36,019 bases of DNA from Bacteroidota bacterium (GCA_029265715.1 JAJUGZ010000035.1:1-36019); one strand, 5' to 3'. Positions 7,850 to 16,535 are shown, counted from the first letter of the stretch. Notes: generated from the sequence alone by a model not told the origin. Numbers and translations are program-made.

Positions 7850-9280
7850 ATGACAAGTCGCAGAAACTTTGTGAAGACCAGTGCTGTAGTCGGTGCAGGT
7901 TTAATGGTAGCTGGCACTGGGTGTGCCATTGGTGGTGCTGGTGCCAAGAAATTTATCTCTCAACGCCCCGAACCGGGGAAACGTAAATTTGTGAGCGATG
8001 CGGTTGAAAAAACAATTGCCGAAGTAAAGGCAGCAATTAAAGACCCGGAATTGGGATGGCTTTTTGAAAACTGCTTTCCCAATACATTGGATACAACAGT
8101 GAATTATTCGGAAGTCGACGGTAAGCCTGATACATTTGTTATTACCGGCGATATTGATGCCATGTGGCTGCGTGATTCATCGGCCCAGGTATGGCCATAT
8201 TTGCCCTTGGTTGCCAATGATCAGAAACTGAAACTCATGATTAATGGGTTGATTAATCGTCAGGCCAAATGTGTTTTGCACGATCCGTATGCCAACGCAT
8301 TTTTGCCCAAAGATGAAGAATCGGAATGGAAAACTGATTTGACAGATATGAAGCCGGGTATCCACGAGCGAAAATGGGAAATCGATTCGTTGTGTTATCC
8401 CATTCGGTTGTCCTACAATTTCTGGAAAATCAGCGGCGATACCTCATCGTTTGACGAACAATGGGTGAGTGCGATGAAGCTGATCGTGAAAACATTTAAG
8501 GAACAACAGCGCAAGGACGGCCCAGGTCCGTACAAATTTATGCGCCAGACGGCAATAGCAACCGATACTTGCCCCGGACGCGGCCTTGGTAACCCAGCCA
8601 AGCCGGTGGGCCTGATCTGTTCGAATTTCCGCCCGTCTGATGATGCAACGATCTTCCTTTATCTGGTTCCGTCAAATTATTTTGCGGTTGTTTCTCTGCG
8701 CCAGCTGGCCGAAATGAGCAGATCAATCCTGAACGATGAAACTTTTGCAACCGAGTGTATTGCGTTGGCCGATGAGGTTGAATCTGCTCTGAAAAAATAC
8801 GCAGTACAGCAGCATCCGGAAGCCGGAGAAATTCTGGCATTTGAGGTCGATGGCTTTGGAAACCGGCTGTTTATGGACGACTCGAATGTGCCCAGTTTGC
8901 TGTCGTTACCGTATTTGGGCGCTTTTGATGTGAACGACCCGTTGTACCAGGCAACCCGTAAATTTGTTTTGAGCGAGAATAACCCATATTTCTTTAAAGG
9001 CAAGGCTGCCGAAGGCATAGGTGGGCCTCATGTCGGGATGAATTATATCTGGCCGATGTCGATTACCATGAGGATTTTTACAAGTACAGATGAAGAGGAG
9101 ATTAAAACAGCCTTGAACATGTTAAAATCAACCCATGCCGGTACCGGATTTATGCACGAAGGTTTCAATAAAGACAATCCGGACGATTTTACCCGCAAAT
9201 GGTTTGCCTGGTCAAATACACTTTTCGGAGAAATGATACTTAAATTGTATCACGAAAAACCTCATTTGCTGAAAGCGTAA
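7850..9280 (+). CDS. GH125 exo-alpha-1,6-mannosidase, Tat-exported lipoprotein
   Basis: A 476-residue glycoside hydrolase of family 125 (formerly DUF1237), inverting enzymes that release alpha-1,6-linked mannose. The N-terminus has a twin-arginine motif (SRRNFVK) followed by a hydrophobic stretch and lipobox VAGTGC (Cys25). It is therefore probably folded in the cytoplasm, exported by Tat and lipidated. Family hallmarks are DAMWLRDSSAQVWPYLPL (about 103-120), the LCYPIRLSYNFWK segment, FRPSDDATIF, GIGGPHVGMNYIWPMS and, near the C-terminus, MHEGFN followed by TRKWFAWSNTLFGEMI. These include the acidic residues expected for acid and base catalysis, which I have not numbered against a structure. 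It stands alone with no SusC/D beside it. Confidence 0.92.
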   Translation: MTSRRNFVKTSAVVGAGLMVAGTGCAIGGAGAKKFISQRPEPGKRKFVSDAVEKTIAEVKAAIKDPELGWLFENCFPNTLDTTVNYSEVDGKPDTFVITGDIDAMWLRDSSAQVWPYLPLVANDQKLKLMINGLINRQAKCVLHDPYANAFLPKDEESEWKTDLTDMKPGIHERKWEIDSLCYPIRLSYNFWKISGDTSSFDEQWVSAMKLIVKTFKEQQRKDGPGPYKFMRQTAIATDTCPGRGLGNPAKPVGLICSNFRPSDDATIFLYLVPSNYFAVVSLRQLAEMSRSILNDETFATECIALADEVESALKKYAVQQHPEAGEILAFEVDGFGNRLFMDDSNVPSLLSLPYLGAFDVNDPLYQATRKFVLSENNPYFFKGKAAEGIGGPHVGMNYIWPMSITMRIFTSTDEEEIKTALNMLKSTHAGTGFMHEGFNKDNPDDFTRKWFAWSNTLFGEMILKLYHEKPHLLKA

Positions 9281-9305
9281 ATAAACGATTGCCCTGTTAA
9301 TAACG

Positions 9306-9340
9306 AAAGAGAGCGCGCAACAAACGCTCTCTTTTTTATT
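9306..9340 (+). terminator. Terminator of the GH125 gene
   Basis: AAAGAGAGCG pairs perfectly with CGCTCTCTTT (10 bp, 9-base loop), and the T-run that follows continues through 9340. The stop codon of the convergent PgpH-type gene (9336-9338) lies inside this T-tract, so the two genes share the space very tightly. Confidence 0.85.
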
Positions 9341-11402
9341 TTGGATAGGCAATGCGGGCGTGGTAGACATTGATCAGCTCATCAAGCAGGGTTGCTTTTA
9401 GTATCGAAATGTCACGGAAAGTGAGCTCCGCATTTTGCAATTGCCCGCTTTTAATCTTCTGTTCAACCATGTTTTCAATGAGTTCTTTCAGGCTCTCATG
9501 GGTTTTTTCCTTCAGGCTTCTTGATGCCGCTTCAATGCCATCGATAATCATAACCACCGACGTTTCTTTAGAGTGTGGCAGCGGCCCGGGATAGGTGAAA
9601 TCTTTGATATCGATCTCGCTTTCCGGATTTTCATTCTGATACATTTTGTAGAAATAATTGGCCTGAGTTGTTCCATGATGAGTTGTGATAAACGATATCA
9701 GGACTTCGGGCAACTTGTATTTTCGGGCCAGTTTCACCCCGGCATTTACATGGTTGATGATTATTGAGGCGCTGTTCTTGTGATCAATTCGGTCGTGAGG
9801 GTTCATTCCCATCGCCTGGTTTTCGATGAAGTACTCAGCATTGGCAGTTTTGCCAATGTCGTGATACAGTGCGCCGGTGTAAACAAGCAACGGATTCCCT
9901 CCAATTCGTTGGATTACGGCTTGGGCCAGGTTGGCAACCTGCTGCGAATGCTGAAATGTCCCCGGGGCTTCCTTGGCTAATTTACGCAGCAAGGGTTGAC
10001 TGGATGTATTTGAAAGTTCCATCAGGGTTACGTCTGAAACAAATCCAAATATTTTTTCGAAAATGTAAATCAACGGGTAGGCAAGCAGTACTAAAAGCGC
10101 ATTTGTTCCAAACCATTCAAGGGCATTCCAGTTTATGGTTTGCAGGTTTCCTTCCTGGACGAGCGACAGGGCCAGGTACGTGGATGCATAGGCAATAAAT
10201 ACATATATGGCCGTGAAAACCAGGTGAGAACGACGATGCAGCTTGTTCAAACTAAATACCGACACAATTCCGGCAACGATCTGGAGCAGCATGTACTCGT
10301 AATTATTTGGTGCAAAGTATCCGATGAGCAGGGTGGTGGCCATCAGCGTGTAGATGGCTGTTCGCGAGTCGAAAAAAATACGAACCAATATCGGCAGGAT
10401 AGCCATTGGAATGACATAAATGTTGATATGGTTGGATTTCCCGGCAAAACCTGCCAAAAACGACATTAAAACAACCATAAACAAGATAAAGGTAAGTTTT
10501 CGTTTATGGTCAAAAATTTCGCGTCGGTAATAGAGCAAATATAAAAAGAGTAAAAGAAAGCAGGATGATATAATGATTATTTTCCCAATGATAACAAGGA
10601 GTAGCTCGAAATTGTCGCCACGCCTGGTTTCGTATGCTCTTTTCAGTGACTCCAGTATTTGATATTCGCGGGGGCCAACCAAGTCTCCCTGAAAAATAAT
10701 CCGTTCTCCGGCTTGAACCATTCCGCTGGCCAACGAAATTGTACTATTTAACCGGTTTAATTCGTTTTGGTTGATAAGTTCGTCGTAATGCAGGTCTTCG
10801 GCTATATAATCATTTAGCCGGATTGATGATGTAAAGTCCGGGTAGTGTTTGCCTGTCAGTATTTTAAATGTGTCGATCAGGTTCTGATAAGCCGATTTCA
10901 TGGAGCAAATACTGTCGATAGGAACCCGTTCCGCTTTGTTACCATAAACGCGGATTAGTCCTTTTTTCCCGGCGAGTTCCGGATAACTGTCCGGAGATTT
11001 TGCCAGAATGCCGCTGCGGTAATATTTTTCGAAAACCTGGATAAGCTTGGGAGTATCAATGTGCTGGTTTTGTTTTCGCAAACTATCGGCAAAGCTCAGA
11101 ATGGCCGAACGAAATGCCTGGGTCTTTTCTCTCAGGACAATACTATCGATCGAAAAATAAGGCAGATAGTTCTTCAATAGCGAATCTTTTTCTGATTTTA
11201 TCTCTGCATCTGTTTTCAGAATTGAAAAATTAAAGGGAGCGATCAACGTTTCATGTTTCCATGGCATACCCTTCTGAAACTCATATTTATATCTGTTTTC
11301 GCTCGGGAAGATGAAGAATAAAATTGTAATGGATACAATAAATATGAGGCTCAGGTAGAAAAAGTGATAGTATTTGGCTAAACGGGTTAATAACTTTTTC
11401 AT
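9336..11402 (-). CDS. pgpH: 7TM-HD c-di-AMP phosphodiesterase (PgpH family)
   Basis: A 688-residue membrane protein. Domains in order are an N-terminal transmembrane helix (about 17-33), an extracytoplasmic 7TMR-HDED region (about 40-265), a block of about seven hydrophobic helices (about 270-455), and a cytoplasmic HD-family domain. The HD metal ligands are visible: His485 (GTFQHSQQ), His514-Asp515 (YHDIGK), His551, His575-His576 (TTHHGT) and Asp621 (MIIDGIE). Characterised homologues hydrolyse cyclic di-AMP to pApA and so control K+ and osmotic balance. It is divergent from the NlpC/P60 gene and convergent with GH125. Function is assigned by family, and the active-site residues look complete. 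Confidence 0.9.
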   Translation of the reverse strand: MKKLLTRLAKYYHFFYLSLIFIVSITILFFIFPSENRYKYEFQKGMPWKHETLIAPFNFSILKTDAEIKSEKDSLLKNYLPYFSIDSIVLREKTQAFRSAILSFADSLRKQNQHIDTPKLIQVFEKYYRSGILAKSPDSYPELAGKKGLIRVYGNKAERVPIDSICSMKSAYQNLIDTFKILTGKHYPDFTSSIRLNDYIAEDLHYDELINQNELNRLNSTISLASGMVQAGERIIFQGDLVGPREYQILESLKRAYETRRGDNFELLLVIIGKIIIISSCFLLLFLYLLYYRREIFDHKRKLTFILFMVVLMSFLAGFAGKSNHINIYVIPMAILPILVRIFFDSRTAIYTLMATTLLIGYFAPNNYEYMLLQIVAGIVSVFSLNKLHRRSHLVFTAIYVFIAYASTYLALSLVQEGNLQTINWNALEWFGTNALLVLLAYPLIYIFEKIFGFVSDVTLMELSNTSSQPLLRKLAKEAPGTFQHSQQVANLAQAVIQRIGGNPLLVYTGALYHDIGKTANAEYFIENQAMGMNPHDRIDHKNSASIIINHVNAGVKLARKYKLPEVLISFITTHHGTTQANYFYKMYQNENPESEIDIKDFTYPGPLPHSKETSVVMIIDGIEAASRSLKEKTHESLKELIENMVEQKIKSGQLQNAELTFRDISILKATLLDELINVYHARIAYPK

Positions 11403-11454
11403 AAAATCAAAACGGGTTGATTGTCAAAGCAAGTTAAAACTAATGTTTAAGTTA

Positions 11455-11462
11455 TATATTTG
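11455..11462 (+). promoter_or_regulatory. Possible -7 element before the NlpC/P60 gene
   Basis: TATATTTG is an exact TAnnTTTG match in the divergent intergenic region. It lies 131 bases before the GTG start, an unusually long leader, and has no matching -33 box. This is a weak call. Confidence 0.25.
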
Positions 11463-11592
11463 AACAACTAAAAGTAATAATTTCTTGCATGAAAAGCCTT
11501 TAAAATGAGGTTTTGGTGAATTTCATCAGGATATTATGGTCATGAAAATGGAGAAATAAACCATAAATCGCTAATATTTAAATTCTTCGACT

Positions 11593-12381
11593 GTGAATTA
11601 CGGTATTTCCGGGTTAAGTATAATCCCTGTTCGGAGAGAACCTTCGGAAAAGAGTGAAATGATCACTCAAATACTTTTTGGCGAACATTTCACCGTATAT
11701 GAGATTATGATGGGTTGGTGCCGGGTTAAACTGGCATACGACGGGTATGAAGGCTGGGTCGATCAGAAAATGGTTACACCATTGACAGACCGGGCCTTTC
11801 ATAAGATCGAACATGCACCATTTGCCGTTTGTACAGATATTTTTAATCTGGTTCAGGTCGACTGTGAACAGCCGTTGATGATTGTTGCCGGTAGCACGCT
11901 GCCTTGTTGGCGGGCCTACAAAAAGGAATTTGGCATTCCTTCGGGGTGGTACAGTCTGAATGGAAATGTGATGTACAAAAAGCCCAAGAACATTCGGAAA
12001 TTTATGATTGAACAGGCATTGAAATATTTTAATGCGCCGTATTTGTGGGGAGGACGTTCACCTTTTGGGATCGATTGTTCCGGATTTTCCCAGATCATTT
12101 ATAAGATGGCCGGATATTCAATCCCGCGAGATGCCAGCCGTCAGGTGCATTGTGGCGTTGCGTTTAGTTTCATCGAAGAAGCTCAACCGGGCGATTTAGC
12201 TTTTTTTGATAACGATGAAGGGACCATTGTTCATGTTGGCATTATCTGGGAAAAGAATAAAATAATCCATGCCTCGGGGAAAGTGCGTATTGACAATATC
12301 GACCATTATGGAATTTTTAATGTAGAAACCAGTCGTTATACTCATAAGCTTCGGGTTATGAAACGAATTGTTGAAGACTAA
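11593..12381 (+). CDS. Cytoplasmic NlpC/P60 cysteine peptidase with SH3 domain (YkfC-like)
   Basis: A 262-residue gamma-D-glutamyl endopeptidase-type protein. Residues about 5-65 form a bacterial SH3 domain, a second SH3-like region follows (about 75-130), and the NlpC/P60 catalytic domain spans about 135-258. The catalytic triad candidates are Cys162 (DCSGF), His214 (VHVGI) and His226 (IIHASG). No signal peptide is present, so a role in recycling imported muropeptide tails in the cytoplasm is inferred, as for YkfC-type enzymes. The start is GTG. The frame is closed by TAA at 11572-11574 and no ATG occurs between that stop and the SH3 domain. Confidence 0.87.
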   Translation: MNYGISGLSIIPVRREPSEKSEMITQILFGEHFTVYEIMMGWCRVKLAYDGYEGWVDQKMVTPLTDRAFHKIEHAPFAVCTDIFNLVQVDCEQPLMIVAGSTLPCWRAYKKEFGIPSGWYSLNGNVMYKKPKNIRKFMIEQALKYFNAPYLWGGRSPFGIDCSGFSQIIYKMAGYSIPRDASRQVHCGVAFSFIEEAQPGDLAFFDNDEGTIVHVGIIWEKNKIIHASGKVRIDNIDHYGIFNVETSRYTHKLRVMKRIVED

Positions 12382-12397
12382 GTTCCGGGTACATCTC

Positions 12398-12451
12398 AAA
12401 AGAAGAAGGCTTCAATATCCCGATGGAATGATATTGAAGCCTTCTTCTTTT
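12398..12451. terminator. Bidirectional terminator with a 22-bp perfect stem
   Basis: AAAAGAAGAAGGCTTCAATA continues with TC and pairs without mismatch with 12430-12451, leaving a 10-base loop (12420-12429). A-rich and T-rich ends make it work in both directions. It lies between the convergent NlpC/P60 and LysM transglycosylase genes. Confidence 0.88.
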
Positions 12452-12462
12452 AAAACAGCGGG

Positions 12463-14136
12463 TTAAGCTTTGGGCTTTATCTTGAGTTTTTGTCCCGGGC
12501 GGATATTATCATCGGCCAGGTTATTCAGTTGCTGAATATCTTTGTTGGTTATTCCTTCGTATTTGCGGGCAATGCTCCAGAGCGAATCGCCTTTGCGCAC
12601 GGTGTAATACTCATATTCTTCAATTGCATCTTTAATTGCTTTTGAAGCAGGAGTTACAATTTCTGCAGTTAATACGTCAGGTTTTGGTGCCGCTGCATTT
12701 TGTGCAACTTCTTCTTTTTTTTCAGCCGCTGCGTTTGTGGATGCAGCCGTTGTCGTTGTCGTTGTCGTTGTCGTATTGGCTTTTGCTTTAACTTCGTTTT
12801 TTTGCGGGACATAAATTGCCAGATACTGACCTGCTTTTAGAAAATTTCCATGCATTCCGTTCCAATATTTTAAATCAGAAATACGGACATGATATTTGGC
12901 AGCAATGGCTCCCAGGTTGTCTCCCGGACGGATCTTGTATAAAATTTTGTCTTTTCCTTTGATGTCGCCCGCTGCAAAATTGGCCGATTTACTGACCGGA
13001 TTCACAATCTGGTTGTTGGGGAAAAACTCTTCACGTTTGTGGTTGTAAATATCTTCTTCGTTATCGATGAATGCGGCCACCTGATCTTGCGGAACGACCA
13101 ATGAATAGGGGTGGTTTTTGTCGGCCGGAATGATATCTCTCCGGTATTGCGGGTTCAGGCTCCGGAGTTGCTCAACCGGGATGCCGATAACCTCTGCAAC
13201 CTGATTCAGGTTTAGATATTTATTGATGGTCAGCGTGTCGGTGATGATCGGGAAGTCGGGCATGTGCGGGGTCAGGTTGTGTTTTTGGTAGTTGTTCATC
13301 ACATAAGCTGCCGAAATATAGGCTGGGACATAACCCCGGGTTTCTTTGGGCAAATGGTAATATATTTTCCAATAATCGCGAACTCCTCCACAACGGCGGA
13401 TGGCCTTGTTTACATTTCCGGGGCCACAGTTATATGCAGCAATTACCAGGTGCCAGTCTCCGTAAATAGCATATAAATCTTTTAAGTAGCGCGCTGCAGC
13501 GTCGGTTGATTTGACCGGGTCGCTACGTTCGTCGACAAACGTGCTGATTTCAAGTTTGTACATTTTACCAGTCCCGAACATGAATTGCCATAGCCCGACT
13601 GCGTTTGCTTTTGACCGGGCTTCGGGGTTCAGCGCTGATTCAATAATCGGGAGGTATTTCAGTTCATGAGGTAGCCCGTATTTATCCAGAATTTCTTCGA
13701 ACATGGGGAAGTAGTAGTTGGCAAGGCCCAGCATCACCTGGACTTTTTCGCGTTTGCGTTCGGTGTACATTACGATGAAATTCTTTACCGTCTGGTTGTA
13801 AGATAAACTCACGGCTGACTGGATAGATTGAAGGCGATCAACAAAGACTGAATCCGGGATGGATGAAGCCAGGGTATCGCCTTCCAAAATTTCGGTACTG
13901 TCCAACAGGAAGGTATTTTGAACGTACCAGGAACTGACCATGCTGTCTAATTTCTCAGCAAAATAAACATTTAGGTCCTCATCTGGAATGGCATAAAATT
14001 TTGAATAGCCATTAACCGTATCAAGCGCAGAAACGTTGATTACCCTTGCCCTGCGAATGTCTTTTTTTAAATCAATCGCTTTGCCGATTAATCCGGTTGA
14101 TAGCAGCAGAATTGCTGCCAGCGCGAATTTCGTCAT
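12463..14136 (-). CDS. Membrane-bound lytic transglycosylase with LysM domains (MltD-like)
   Basis: A 557-residue cell-wall enzyme that cleaves the MurNAc-GlcNAc bond. It has an N-terminal signal or anchor helix (about 4-20). The SLT lysozyme-like domain (about 140-265) has catalytic Glu166 in YLPIIESAL, plus GLWQFMFGTG and YNCGPGNV. Then come a degenerate LysM-like region (about 310-365) and two good LysM modules, YKIRPGDNLGAIAAKYHV (about 408-450) and YTVRKGDSLWSIARKY (about 512-556). The two modules are joined by a Thr/Ala/Lys/Glu-rich linker. The linker poly-threonine is encoded by a hexanucleotide repeat. It is the last gene of the parA-parB-DUF5683 operon, 9 bases after DUF5683. Confidence 0.92.
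   Translation of the reverse strand: MTKFALAAILLLSTGLIGKAIDLKKDIRRARVINVSALDTVNGYSKFYAIPDEDLNVYFAEKLDSMVSSWYVQNTFLLDSTEILEGDTLASSIPDSVFVDRLQSIQSAVSLSYNQTVKNFIVMYTERKREKVQVMLGLANYYFPMFEEILDKYGLPHELKYLPIIESALNPEARSKANAVGLWQFMFGTGKMYKLEISTFVDERSDPVKSTDAAARYLKDLYAIYGDWHLVIAAYNCGPGNVNKAIRRCGGVRDYWKIYYHLPKETRGYVPAYISAAYVMNNYQKHNLTPHMPDFPIITDTLTINKYLNLNQVAEVIGIPVEQLRSLNPQYRRDIIPADKNHPYSLVVPQDQVAAFIDNEEDIYNHKREEFFPNNQIVNPVSKSANFAAGDIKGKDKILYKIRPGDNLGAIAAKYHVRISDLKYWNGMHGNFLKAGQYLAIYVPQKNEVKAKANTTTTTTTTTAASTNAAAEKKEEVAQNAAAPKPDVLTAEIVTPASKAIKDAIEEYEYYTVRKGDSLWSIARKYEGITNKDIQQLNNLADDNIRPGQKLKIKPKA
12749..12774 (-). repeat. Hexanucleotide tandem repeat in the transglycosylase linker
   Basis: About four copies of GTTGTC on the plus strand (GACAAC on the coding strand) encode consecutive threonines in the linker between the LysM domains. 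The unit is six bases, so copy-number changes would lengthen or shorten the linker without shifting the frame. Confidence 0.6.
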
Positions 14137-14145
14137 TTGAATATT

Positions 14146-14772
14146 TTAAAAGTTAAACTTAAAATAAATCCCAATTGTCCGGTTATCCATACAATAAACC
14201 GGGGCGGGGGTCCAATTCATGGACAAATCGTCACTAATATCGAAATTAAAAAAATGCGCGTCAACACTTGCGTCAATAATATTTAGCGCATAAAAGGCCA
14301 CGGTGCCAATAATATTCAGGTCGCGATAGCGCCGAAAGGCATCTTTCCCGTTGCTGATACGGGTTGCAAGCTGTGACTTAACCGATGAATTTGTCAGGTC
14401 CCATTGTGCAATTCCGTGTAATTTCATGTACGAGGTTGTATTGGGGTCATCATCAACCAAGTCGTTGTAAGCTTGCTTATAGGAGTTGTATTGATCGTTG
14501 TTCCATTTTATAAAATATCCGAATGCGGCAAAACCACCATAAACCAGCGGAACTTTCCAGTACTTCCGGTTATAAATTTGGCCTAAGCCCGGCAACACAG
14601 CTGAATAGATGGTTGCTTTATGGGGCGAATGCGCAATGGTATCTTCTTTTGCTTTGACCGGTGTCTTCATCTGGATTGTGTCGGGGACTGCTACTTTGGG
14701 TTCCTGGCAAAATGAAGAAAATCCTGTTGCTGTAAACAGGATTAGCACCAACCATATACCTAAGATCTTCAA
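14146..14772 (-). CDS. DUF5683 membrane protein
   Basis: A 208-residue protein with a signal peptide (MKILGIWLVLILFTATGFSS). Its DUF5683 core begins HKATIYSAVLPGLGQIYNRK and is followed by the hydrophobic stretch VPLVYGGFAAFGYFI. The 'PGLGQ-YN-KYWK' motif recurs in short membrane proteins of Bacteroidota. The C-terminal part (about 130-208) looks strand-rich. Function is unknown. Its place between parB and a LysM transglycosylase is conserved in the phylum as far as I recall, which suggests a role linked to envelope growth or segregation. Confidence 0.82.
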   Translation of the reverse strand: MKILGIWLVLILFTATGFSSFCQEPKVAVPDTIQMKTPVKAKEDTIAHSPHKATIYSAVLPGLGQIYNRKYWKVPLVYGGFAAFGYFIKWNNDQYNSYKQAYNDLVDDDPNTTSYMKLHGIAQWDLTNSSVKSQLATRISNGKDAFRRYRDLNIIGTVAFYALNIIDASVDAHFFNFDISDDLSMNWTPAPVYCMDNRTIGIYFKFNF

Positions 14773-14804
14773 AATGATACTGTTTTCTGTTTTACGATGG
14801 CCTG

Positions 14805-15683
14805 TTATGATTCCAGATTGTCAAGAATCGACAGAATCCGCTCCAGATCTTTCGACGACTTAAACGGAATAACGATCTTTCCTTTTCCTCTGTCGTTCAT
14901 GCTGAAATCGACATTGGTATTGAAAAACTTCTTCAAATGATCTTTCAGGTCCTGAAATTCTTTGGGATATTTTTCAGGTTTTAATTTCTTTTCTTTGGCT
15001 TTGGGAGTGCTGGCCTCATTGTAGTTTCTTACCATTTCTTCGACCTTGCGGACCGAGTAATCATTTTTCAGGATTTCGTCGAAGATCAGTAACTGAATAT
15101 CTTCTTCCTGAATATTGATCAGGGCCCGGGCATGCCCCATGGTAATATCTTTGTCGACAATACCTTTCTGGATCCTTGCCGGAAGTTTCAGCAGGCGCAG
15201 GTAGTTGGTAACCGTTGAACGTTTCTTCCCGACGCGGTCGCTCAGGCTTTCCTGGGTCAGGTTGCATTCATCGATCAGCCGCTGGTATGAGAAAGCGATT
15301 TCCATGGCGTCAAGGTCTTCGCGTTGGATGTTTTCGACCAAAGCCATTTCCAGCATGCCCTCGTCGTTGGCAACCCGGACAAATGCGGGGATTGTGGTCA
15401 ATCCTGCAATTTTAGCTGCGCGGAAACGGCGTTCGCCGGCAATGATTTGGTATTCGTCGCCGTCAATTTTTCGTAGGGTAATGGGTTGTATGATCCCTAT
15501 TTCCTTTATTGATGCAGCCAACTCGTTTAGTGCCTCGTCGTCGAATTTTGTCCGGGGCTGGTACGGATTGGCAACAATTTTACTGATTTCAATTTCGTTG
15601 ATTGAAGAACCTGATTCGTTTACCTTTTCTGCATCTTCGATAAGTGCTCCTAAACCTCTGCCAAGTGCCATTTTTTTTGCCAT
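14805..15683 (-). CDS. parB: Chromosome-partitioning protein ParB
   Basis: A 292-residue ParB/Spo0J family CTPase clamp that loads at parS sites and spreads on DNA. It starts with the typical KKMALGRGLGALI. The ParB/Srx nuclease-like domain (about 25-120) carries NPYQPR, the CTP-binding GERRFRAAK motif and VENIQRE. The DNA-binding helix-turn-helix (about 135-190) includes LTQESLSDRVGKKRSTVTNYLRLL. A C-terminal dimerisation region ends the protein. It follows parA by 15 bases. No full parS site occurs in the window. Confidence 0.96.
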   Translation of the reverse strand: MAKKMALGRGLGALIEDAEKVNESGSSINEIEISKIVANPYQPRTKFDDEALNELAASIKEIGIIQPITLRKIDGDEYQIIAGERRFRAAKIAGLTTIPAFVRVANDEGMLEMALVENIQREDLDAMEIAFSYQRLIDECNLTQESLSDRVGKKRSTVTNYLRLLKLPARIQKGIVDKDITMGHARALINIQEEDIQLLIFDEILKNDYSVRKVEEMVRNYNEASTPKAKEKKLKPEKYPKEFQDLKDHLKKFFNTNVDFSMNDRGKGKIVIPFKSSKDLERILSILDNLES

Positions 15684-15698
15684 AAAATCGATTACTGG

Positions 15699-16499
15699 TT
15701 ATTCTGTTACTTTTTCCGGGTTTTTGCGCTTCGTCATGTTGTTTTTTTGAAGCAATTCTTTAGCCAGGTCCATGTAACAGCTTGCTCCGCGCGACGTTGC
15801 ATCGTACATGATAACTGGTTTCCCATAACTTGGGGCCTCGCTTAGTTTAATATTTCGCTGGATAACTGCTTTAAACACCATTTCCTGGAAGTGAGTTTTT
15901 ACTTCTTCGTATACCTGGTTCGCCAGGTTCAGGCGGGAGTCGTACATGGTTAGCAGGAAGCCTTCAATTTCAAGGTCAGGATTCAGACGGGTCTGAATAA
16001 TTTTGATTGTATTTAGCAGTTTGCCAAGTCCTTCGAGGGCAAAGTATTCGCATTGTACCGGAATAATTACCGAATCGGCCGCAGTCAGGGCATTTACTGT
16101 AATAAGTCCCAACGAAGGCGAACAGTCAATAAATATGAAGTCGTAATTGTTCCTGATTTTTTCGATGACAAATTTCAAAACTTTTTCGCGGTTCTGAAGG
16201 TTAAGCATCTCGATTTCGGCGCCGACCAGGTCGATATGCGACGGAATGATATCAAGGCCGGGAATATCGGTATTCAGAATGATTTTTTCAGGCGGAAGGT
16301 CGTCGACAATGCACTCGTAAATGCTTGATTTGACATTGCGCACATCAAAACCAACCCCGGAAGTTGCGTTTGCCTGCGGATCTGCATCAATAATCAATAC
16401 CTTGTGCTCAAGCACAGCGAGGCTGGCTGCCAAGTTAATAGCAGTAGTTGTTTTTCCGACTCCTCCTTTTTGGTTTGCAAGTGCAATTACTTTTCCCAT
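15699..16499 (-). CDS. parA: Chromosome-partitioning ATPase ParA (Soj)
   Basis: A 266-residue cytoplasmic ParA/MinD-superfamily ATPase. The deviant Walker A KGGVGKTTTA (residues 11-20) has the signature lysine. Walker A' (LIIDADPQANAT) and Walker B (FIFIDCSPSLGLIT) follow. The short N-terminus without a DNA-binding domain marks the chromosomal (Soj, type Ib-like) form, not the plasmid P1 form. It is the promoter-proximal gene of the parA-parB-DUF5683-transglycosylase operon and positions origins together with ParB. Confidence 0.96.
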   Translation of the reverse strand: MGKVIALANQKGGVGKTTTAINLAASLAVLEHKVLIIDADPQANATSGVGFDVRNVKSSIYECIVDDLPPEKIILNTDIPGLDIIPSHIDLVGAEIEMLNLQNREKVLKFVIEKIRNNYDFIFIDCSPSLGLITVNALTAADSVIIPVQCEYFALEGLGKLLNTIKIIQTRLNPDLEIEGFLLTMYDSRLNLANQVYEEVKTHFQEMVFKAVIQRNIKLSEAPSYGKPVIMYDATSRGASCYMDLAKELLQKNNMTKRKNPEKVTE

Positions 16500-16527
16500 A
16501 CGAAAACTACTTATTTTTGATAAGCCC

Positions 16528-16535
16528 CAAAGTTA
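16528..16535 (-). promoter_or_regulatory. Candidate -7 element of the parA operon
   Basis: The minus strand reads TAACTTTG, an exact TAnnTTTG match, 29 bases before the parA ATG. A clear -33 box is not seen. Confidence 0.45.
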
